In this document: positions 1-6,366 of the stretch, one piece after another
Layout of the letters: the number at the start of each line of letters is the position of its first letter
Position numbering within the stretch: position 1 is the stretch's first letter
From: Planktotalea sp.
GTDB taxonomy: Bacteria; Pseudomonadota; Alphaproteobacteria; Rhodobacterales; Rhodobacteraceae
Length of the DNA: 6,366 nt
Direction: 5' to 3'
NCBI GenBank assembly: GCA_024645145.1
Contig: JAHEGL010000135.1
Location: forward strand, 1 to 6,366
Translations under genes and position numbers: made by a program
The notes under the pieces: model-generated
Database searches by the model: none
What the model was told of the DNA's origin: nothing
What the model saw: only the letters and a program-made list of their open reading frames with translations

Positions 1-297
1 ATCACAGGCGTCATGGCAATCGCGCTGGCGCTTGTTGCGCGTCTTGCGGCTGTGGCGATCCCTGTGTTGCTGCTCAAACCGTTCCGTCAGTTTAGTGCAG
101 GCGTTATTCCGATTATGACTTGGGGCGGCCTCAAGGGCGGAATTTCGGTAGCGCTTGCGCTGGCGCTGCCTGAGGGGGAATGGAAGCCGCTAATTCTCAC
201 TGCAACATACATTGTGGTGATCTTCTCAATTATCGTACAAGGTCTGAGCGTTGCACGCCTTGCCAATCGCTTTGGCCGCGCACCGGATTTGGTCTAA
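1..297 (+). CDS. C-terminal part of CPA1/NhaP-family Na+/H+ antiporter
   Basis: This is the last 98 residues of a membrane cation/proton antiporter; the frame is open to the left edge, so the start lies outside the window. Three hydrophobic stretches are visible, at about residues 1-26, 31-57 and 61-85 of the fragment, followed by a short basic cytoplasmic end. The segment TWGGLKGGISVALALALP (residues 40-57) matches the well-conserved late transmembrane block of CPA1 exchangers, usually WGGLRGxxSLALAL, here with Lys in place of Arg. The closing IVQGLSVARLANRFG is also typical of the family. Known family role: exchange of Na+ (or K+) for H+ across the inner membrane for pH and salt homeostasis. 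Ion specificity cannot be judged from this fragment. The methionine at position 13 is internal, not a start. The DUF533 gene begins 48 bp downstream on the same strand. Confidence 0.85.
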   Translation: MTGVMAIALALVARLAAVAIPVLLLKPFRQFSAGVIPIMTWGGLKGGISVALALALPEGEWKPLILTATYIVVIFSIIVQGLSVARLANRFGRAPDLV

Positions 298-345
298 ACA
301 TCGTATCATCAAGGGCCTTGCGCCAATATTTTCAGGAGAGAACAC

Positions 346-1173
346 ATGAGCCTTATGGGAACGCTGGCGAAAGTCGCTATCGGATATGCAACTGCGCGCG
401 GCGTGGATAAAATGGCCGGTGGCGGTGGCCTTGGCGCGCTTTTAGGCGGTCAACAAAGCGAAGCTGGGGCCGCTGGCGCGAACCCGATGGCCGATATGAT
501 GCAAAACATGATGGGTGGCGGCGCTGAGGGTGGTTCCAACCCTATGGCCGACATGATGGCGCAAATGACCGGTGGCGGCGCGGCTGGCGGCGGCATGGAT
601 CTTCAAGGCATGCTTGGTGGTCTCATGGGCGGTGGCGCAGATGCGGGCGCTGACAAAGGCGGCTTGCTGTCCTCCCTTACAGGCGGTGATGAAGGCAGTG
701 GTGCTGGCGCAGGTGTCGGACTTGCTGGTATTTTCGCAGCTCTTGGCGGTGCAGCGGCTGTGGGTGGCAAGGGCGAGGGCTATATGCTGGATGGTTTTGG
801 CAAAGCAGTCCCTGCGGCACCTGAAGCAGAAGAAAGCGCTGGTTTGATGCTACGTGCGATGATCCAAGCCGCAAAGTCCGATGGCGATATTGATGACGCA
901 GAGCGCGCGAAAATTCTTGAAACCGTTGGTGATGATGCGGACGCAGACGACATTGCGTTCATTCAGGCACAACTCGCAGCACCTCTTGATGTGGAAGCCC
1001 TTGCAGCCGATACGCCAGATGCGCAAAAGTTCCAGCTCTACGCAATGTCGATGATGTCGATCCGCGTCGATACCCCTGCTGAAAAAGCCTACATGGCCGC
1101 CCTCGCAGATGCGCTTGGGATCGATCCACAAACAGCGCAAATGTTGAACATGCAGATGGGTGTTAACGCTTAA
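346..1173 (+). CDS. DUF533 / TerB-like (YebE-type) protein with Gly/Met-rich linker
   Basis: A 275-residue protein starting at ATG 346, with AGGAG at 334-338 as ribosome binding site. It has three parts. Residues 1-25 form a short N-terminal helix (MSLMGTLAKVAIGYATARGV), typical of DUF533 proteins. Residues about 25-145 are low-complexity Gly/Ala/Met-rich and include an imperfect 19-residue tandem repeat (46-64, 65-83). Within this part, 122-141 is a weakly hydrophobic Gly/Ala segment that could touch or cross the membrane. Residues about 160-270 are an acidic helical domain with the DUF533/TerB-like pattern (LMLRAMIQAAKSDGDIDDAER, then the VDTPAEKAYM block). Family members are annotated as 'tellurite resistance TerB family' or inner-membrane YebE, but the biochemical role is unknown, and tellurite resistance should not be assumed. 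The gene is followed by a terminator-like hairpin. Confidence 0.85.
   Translation: MSLMGTLAKVAIGYATARGVDKMAGGGGLGALLGGQQSEAGAAGANPMADMMQNMMGGGAEGGSNPMADMMAQMTGGGAAGGGMDLQGMLGGLMGGGADAGADKGGLLSSLTGGDEGSGAGAGVGLAGIFAALGGAAAVGGKGEGYMLDGFGKAVPAAPEAEESAGLMLRAMIQAAKSDGDIDDAERAKILETVGDDADADDIAFIQAQLAAPLDVEALAADTPDAQKFQLYAMSMMSIRVDTPAEKAYMAALADALGIDPQTAQMLNMQMGVNA
481..594 (+). repeat. Two tandem imperfect 57-bp units in the DUF533 gene
   Basis: Units 481-537 and 538-594 encode NPMADMMQNMMGGGAEGG plus a linker Ser and NPMADMMAQMTGGGAAGG plus Gly. Each is 19 codons, so unit gain or loss keeps the frame. The copies differ at several synonymous positions (for example aacccgatggcc against aaccctatggcc), so the duplication is not brand new. 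Confidence 0.8.
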
Positions 1174-1201
1174 TCGATCGCGTCAAATTCGATAAATTTC
1201 T

Positions 1202-1234
1202 AGGCGCTTTGTCTTCGTGGGCGGAGCGCCTTTT
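1202..1234 (+). terminator. Likely rho-independent terminator of the DUF533 gene
   Basis: AGGCGCT (1202-1208) pairs perfectly with AGCGCCT (1225-1231). The inner arms can extend with G-U and G-C pairs, leaving a small loop. The stem runs straight into TTTT (1231-1234). It lies 28 bp after the DUF533 stop codon, in the right orientation to end that transcript. Confidence 0.65.
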
Positions 1235-1286
1235 CACGTTTTGATAACCCAATTGCGCGAAAACGCCCTTTAAGAAACAAGGTAGA

Positions 1287-1727
1287 ATGCAAATGGATAT
1301 CAATTTTGTGCTTTATCGCAGCAAAGCCAAACGTCACCTACGTGGGCGGGTTGTCTGTGAAATTGTGCGCGTGAGTTTGCTCAACAATCAGCGCGATGGT
1401 TTGACGGGCTTTTTACACACCGACAAAGATCACTTCTTGTAATACCTTGAAGGGCCAAAGGAACCGTTGATGCACCGCTTGTCCATTATTCAGCAGGATT
1501 TAAGGCACAACACCTTCAACATTCTCGCCGACGGGACTTTGGATGAACGTTTGTTTCCACATTGGGACATGGGCCAAATCGAACTTCTGCAACCGCAATT
1601 CAATCTCAGCTCAATAGACATGGGCTGGATGCGGCCAGGTCAAGACGTGGATCCATTGCCCCTGTTGACCGCCTTTGCGGCCCACGCCCTAGAGGGAGAA
1701 AACGTCACGATCACCGCAGTAACGTGA
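1287..1727 (+). pseudogene. BLUF-domain blue-light photoreceptor, interrupted by in-frame TAA
   Basis: One reading frame of 147 codons from ATG 1287 to TGA 1725-1727, broken once by TAA at 1440-1442 (codon 52). Read through the stop, it is a short BLUF protein: VLYRSKA with the flavin-contacting Tyr10, LLNNQRDGLTGFL with Asn33/Asn34, then YLEGPKEPL and the C-terminal FPHWDMG block. BLUF domains bind FAD and switch state in blue light through a Tyr-Gln-flavin hydrogen-bond network. The family consensus at the stop is F-x-Q-x-LEGP, so the stop replaces the switching Gln. Spacing supports this: Tyr to stop is 42 residues, as from Tyr8 to Gln50 in cyanobacterial PixD (Slr1694). One C-to-T change (CAA to TAA) would explain it. 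The start could be ATG 1287 or ATG 1293, with AAGG at 1279-1282. Everything after the stop is in frame and looks conserved, so inactivation looks recent, unless the stop is a sequencing error or is read through. No output domain is fused. Confidence 0.8.
1457..1472 (+). promoter_or_regulatory. Shine-Dalgarno-like site with internal TTG/ATG inside the BLUF frame
   Basis: AAAGGA (1457-1462) lies 4 nt before TTG 1467 and 7 nt before ATG 1470, both in the BLUF frame and just past the in-frame stop. Ribosomes could re-initiate here and make an approximately 85-residue C-terminal fragment. It would lack the flavin-binding Tyr and Asn residues. The match may be chance, since it coincides with the codons of the conserved EGPKE segment. 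Confidence 0.3.
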
Positions 1728-1728
1728 C
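1699..1728 (-). terminator. Candidate terminator of rhlE, inside the BLUF 3' end
   Basis: Reading the minus strand, GTCACG (1728-1723) pairs with CGTGAC (1709-1704) around a 13-nt loop and is followed by GTTTTC. It begins 29 nt past the rhlE stop. On the plus strand the same stem spans the BLUF stop codon and is followed about 10 nt later by TTTTT (1738-1742), so it may act weakly in both directions. The stem is only 6 bp, so the call is tentative. Confidence 0.4.
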
Positions 1729-1756
1729 CTTATCGCGTTTTTCAAAGTGTTTTGGA

Positions 1757-3109
1757 TTAGCTTGCGGGTTTCGCACCACCGCCGCCACCGCCACTGCGAC
1801 GCCGACGACCACCACCAGGCTTGCCAGAACCGCCACCGCCGGGTTTGCCACCGCCACCGGCTCGCCCACCGCCGCCGCCGGGTCTACCCCCGCCGCCGCC
1901 ACGTCGTCCACCACCGCCACTGCCTTTGCCGCGACCGCCCATGCCAGAGCGGCTTTTTGCGGATGGGCCATCAAAATCGACCCAAGGCGTGCCAGAAGCA
2001 ACGGGGATCGATATCTTCATGGTCTTTTCGATGTCTTGGAGAAGATCCATCTCATCAGGTGCGCAGAATGCGATTGCGGCACCGTCCTTGCCTGCACGTG
2101 CAGTCCGGCCGATCCGGTGCACATAGGCGTCGGGCACATTGGGCAGCTCGTAATTGTAAACGTGGCGTACATCGGGGATATCGAGACCGCGCGCCGCAAC
2201 ATCTGTCGCGACCAGCACTTTCATCTCACCCTTCTTGAATGCAGCCAAGGCGCGTTCACGCTGGCCTTGGCTTTTGTTACCGTGGATCGACGTGGCCGCA
2301 AACCCGCGCGCGACCAGCTGTTTCATCAGCTTTTCACACCCGTGTTTCGTGCGACCAAAGACCAAGGCACGCTCCTCTTTATGTGCACCGAGCAATTCGA
2401 TCAGAAGTGACTGCTTTTCCGTCTTTGCAATAAAATGGACGACTTGTGTAACTTTATCCGCGGCTTTGCCGGGCGGTGATACTTGGATCCTTTTGGGGCT
2501 CTTGAGATAGGTGTTGGCAATCTCGTTCATAAGCTTCGGCATTGTCGCCGAAAACAGCATCGTTTGACGCTGCTCTGGCAAAACAGCCGCAATTTGGCGC
2601 AACGCGTGAATAAAGCCCATATCGAGCATCTGATCCGCTTCATCGAGCACCAAGAAATGCGATTCCTTCAGTGTCAGTGCACGGCGATCCATCAAATCGA
2701 TCAAACGACCAGGTGTCGCGACAAGAATATCAATGCCCTTTTCCAAGCGTTTGGATTGCACATTAATCGATTGCCCACCTACGACCAAAGCGACCTTGAT
2801 GGGCGTGCCTTTGGTGTAGTCTTTCAAATTCTCAACGATTTGATTGGCAAGTTCACGTGTTGGCGCAAGAATAAGGGCGCGCACGGTTTTGGGCGACGGG
2901 CGACCCGGATTTTCACTGAGCAGTGTAATCAGTGGCAAACCAAAGGCCGCAGTTTTGCCCGTTCCGGTCTGGGCCAGACCTAGCACGTCATGGCCGTTCA
3001 AGGCTTCAGGTATTGCGCGGGCTTGGATTGGGGTTGGTGTGGTGAGGCCCAGTTCGCTCAAACGCTCTATAAGGCGCTTGGGCAGGCCCATGGTTTCAAA
3101 TTCACTCAA
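1757..3109 (-). CDS. rhlE: DEAD-box ATP-dependent RNA helicase, RhlE type
   Basis: A 450-residue DEAD-box helicase that unwinds or remodels RNA using ATP. Motifs in order: upstream aromatic Phe4 and Q motif (TPTPIQ, 24-29), motif I AQTGTGKT (46-53), Ia PTRELA (83-88), GG (111-112), Ib TPGR (132-135), II DEAD (156-159), III SAT (187-189), IV LVFGRTK (249-255), V ATDVAARGLD (301-310), VI HRIGRTARAG (331-340). All key residues are present, so it should be active. Residues 386-450 form a Gly-rich basic tail (37 Gly, 10 Arg, 4 Lys, no acidic residue), a likely non-specific RNA-binding arm. The start is TTG at 3109-3107: AAAGGA (3123-3118) sits 8 nt upstream, an in-frame TAA lies at 3124-3122, and the first ATG (codon 7) would remove Phe4. 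Family members act in ribosome assembly and RNA turnover, often in the cold. It is convergent with BLUF (29-bp gap) and divergent from fur. Confidence 0.93.
   Translation of the reverse strand: MSEFETMGLPKRLIERLSELGLTTPTPIQARAIPEALNGHDVLGLAQTGTGKTAAFGLPLITLLSENPGRPSPKTVRALILAPTRELANQIVENLKDYTKGTPIKVALVVGGQSINVQSKRLEKGIDILVATPGRLIDLMDRRALTLKESHFLVLDEADQMLDMGFIHALRQIAAVLPEQRQTMLFSATMPKLMNEIANTYLKSPKRIQVSPPGKAADKVTQVVHFIAKTEKQSLLIELLGAHKEERALVFGRTKHGCEKLMKQLVARGFAATSIHGNKSQGQRERALAAFKKGEMKVLVATDVAARGLDIPDVRHVYNYELPNVPDAYVHRIGRTARAGKDGAAIAFCAPDEMDLLQDIEKTMKISIPVASGTPWVDFDGPSAKSRSGMGGRGKGSGGGGRRGGGGGRPGGGGGRAGGGGKPGGGGSGKPGGGRRRRSGGGGGGAKPAS
1760..1954 (-). repeat. Low-complexity GGN-repeat DNA coding the RhlE tail
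   Basis: On the plus strand this is a run of CCGCCACCG/CCGCCGCC-like units; on the coding strand these are GGT/GGC glycine codons broken by Arg, Lys and Pro codons. It encodes RhlE residues 386-450. Such tracts are prone to slippage, so the tail length may vary between strains. Confidence 0.75.
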
Positions 3110-3117
3110 CAGATGTG

Positions 3118-3123
3118 TCCTTT
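3118..3123 (-). promoter_or_regulatory. Ribosome binding site deciding the TTG start of rhlE
   Basis: AAAGGA on the minus strand, 8 nt before TTG 3109. The 11-mer AAGGACACATC around it recurs ahead of enolase (4669-4679). Confidence 0.65.
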
Positions 3124-3144
3124 AGGGGTAGTATGTGCATCGCA

Positions 3145-3158
3145 GCCCGTGCTCGGGC
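3145..3158 (-). promoter_or_regulatory. GC-rich hairpin in the predicted rhlE leader
   Basis: GCCCG (3145-3149) and CGGGC (3154-3158) form a perfect 5-bp stem with a 4-nt loop. In the rhlE direction it lies about 36 nt before the start codon, in the untranslated leader. On the plus strand it is followed by GCGTTTT, faintly terminator-like, but no plus-strand gene ends nearby. A role is inferred only. Confidence 0.3.
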
Positions 3159-3302
3159 GCGTTTTGCAAAGTTTGAGGTGCTCATGGCCTCTTTGGTGCG
3201 TCAAGTCAACCGCAGTGCAAGAAAGTGCCACATCCTGCCCCTTTTCCCCCGCGCTCGTGTAGGCTATGGACGAGCGATCACAGATCAACGCGGAGCCGCA
3301 AT

Positions 3303-3725
3303 ATGGCTGACACGACAATCATAGAGCGCTGCGAAGCCAAAGGCCTCCGGATGACCGGACCGCGCCGTACTATTGCGAAAGTGCTGCAAACCAGTGATGA
3401 TCACCCCGATGTAGAAGAGCTATATGCGCGCGCCTCCGCTGTTGATGCGCAGATTTCGATCGCAACGGTGTACCGCACTGTGAAACTTTTTGAAGAGGCC
3501 GGTATTCTAGACAAGCTGGAATTTGGCGATGGTCGCGCCCGCTATGAAGATGCAGAGCGCGATCACCATGATCACTTGATCGATATGAACTCGGGCGAAG
3601 TCATCGAATTCGTCGATCCAGAGATCGAAGAGCTGCAAGAGCGTATTGCCGCGCGCCTTGGATACACGCTTAAAGGGCACAAACTCGAACTCTACGGCGT
3701 TCCAATAAAGCCAAAAGCGCAATAA
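3303..3725 (+). CDS. fur: Fur-family metal-responsive regulator (Fur/Mur type)
   Basis: A 140-residue DNA-binding repressor that senses a divalent metal, Fe2+ or, in many alphaproteobacteria, Mn2+ (Mur). The N-terminal winged helix (about 1-80) carries the recognition helix ISIATVYRTVKLFEEAGI. The C-terminal part has the metal and dimer residues: His34, Glu82, His89 and His91 match E. coli Fur site H33/E81/H88/H90, while His88, Asp90, Glu109 and His126 match H87/D89/E108/H125. The structural CxxC zinc pairs of E. coli Fur are absent (LIDMNSGEV where Fur has LICLDCGKV), as is usual in alphaproteobacterial Fur/Mur. It lacks the His-rich HHHFFC-like motif expected of Irr. ATG 3303 with GGAG at 3292-3295 is preferred to an upstream in-frame GTG at 3225, whose extra 26 residues look non-coding. 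Iron versus manganese cannot be decided from the sequence. The DMT transporter follows after 3 nt. Confidence 0.9.
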   Translation: MADTTIIERCEAKGLRMTGPRRTIAKVLQTSDDHPDVEELYARASAVDAQISIATVYRTVKLFEEAGILDKLEFGDGRARYEDAERDHHDHLIDMNSGEVIEFVDPEIEELQERIAARLGYTLKGHKLELYGVPIKPKAQ

Positions 3726-3728
3726 TCG

Positions 3729-6366
<2,638 letters not shown>

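Larger units (their letters stand above)
3110..3302. other. Divergent intergenic region between rhlE and fur
   Basis: These 193 bp must hold the promoters of both genes. For rhlE the best candidate is on the minus strand: a TTGACT -35 (3209-3204, overlapping a second TTGACG at 3204-3199) and a poor -10 CATGAG at 3186-3181 after 17 nt. This would give a leader of roughly 60-70 nt. For fur no clear -35/-10 pair is visible. The fur ribosome binding site is GGAG at 3292-3295, 7 nt before the ATG. A GC hairpin lies at 3145-3158, the palindrome TTTGCAAA at 3163-3170, and a direct repeat GATCA-CA-GATCA at 3276-3287. No Fur/Mur box is recognisable with confidence. I see no convincing small gene here. 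Confidence 0.5.

Noticed and set aside
310..320. CAAGG-G-CCTTG palindrome after the antiporter as a terminator
   Set aside because: The loop would be a single base and no T-run follows directly.
346..1173. Naming the DUF533 gene as a tellurite-resistance determinant
   Set aside because: Only the distant TerB-like fold supports this. No other ter genes are present nearby.
1562..2410. Long plus-strand open frames opposite rhlE, including Pro-rich (1821-2126) and His/Arg-rich (1747-2238) translations
   Set aside because: They are antisense readings of the Gly-rich rhlE tail and helicase core. The minus strand carries all DEAD-box motifs, and these frames match no domain and lack ribosome binding sites.
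3276..3287. GATCA-CA-GATCA direct repeat upstream of fur as an operator
   Set aside because: It is short and partly self-similar by chance. It does not match a Fur or Mur box I can identify.
3225..3302. N-terminal extension of the Fur protein from GTG 3225
   Set aside because: The extra 26 residues are Pro/Arg/Ser-rich and unlike Fur N-termini. GGAG sits correctly before ATG 3303.
3303..3725. Assignment of the regulator to Irr
   Set aside because: The expected haem/His-rich motif of Irr is absent, and the HHDHLIDMNSGEVIEF region fits Fur/Mur.

Overview
The window reads as an ordinary chromosomal stretch of an alphaproteobacterium, most likely a marine Rhodobacterales (Roseobacter-type) organism. 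The basis is a Fur-family regulator without the CxxC zinc pairs, which resembles alphaproteobacterial Fur/Mur, a 425-residue enolase, an RhlE-type helicase with a Gly/Arg tail, and a DUF533 protein. The lineage call is made from sequence character only, with no database search.

Layout, left to right. Positions 1-297 hold the C-terminal end of a CPA1/NhaP-like sodium/proton antiporter. A Gly/Met-rich DUF533 (TerB-like) protein follows at 346-1173, closed by a likely intrinsic terminator at 1202-1234. Positions 1287-1727 encode a short BLUF blue-light receptor interrupted by an in-frame TAA. Convergent to it, a DEAD-box RNA helicase (rhlE) lies on the minus strand at 3109-1757. It starts at TTG and ends in a 65-residue Gly/Arg/Lys tail. 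A 193-bp divergent spacer separates rhlE from a plus-strand run: a Fur/Mur-type metal regulator (3303-3725), a DMT/EamA-family membrane transporter starting 3 nt after it (3729-4601), enolase (4684-5961), and a DUF985-type cupin gene whose ATG overlaps the enolase stop (5958 to the window end). The cupin reading frame is also broken by an in-frame TAA.

Functionally the genes are mixed: ion homeostasis, RNA remodelling, metal-responsive regulation, small-molecule transport and glycolysis. Only fur-DMT and eno-cupin look translationally coupled. The most notable feature is a pair of otherwise intact reading frames (BLUF and cupin), each broken by one TAA where a CAA glutamine codon is plausible. 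In BLUF the stop falls exactly on the glutamine that drives the flavin photoswitch. I found no CRISPR array, insertion sequence, tRNA or rRNA, and no convincing novel multi-gene system.
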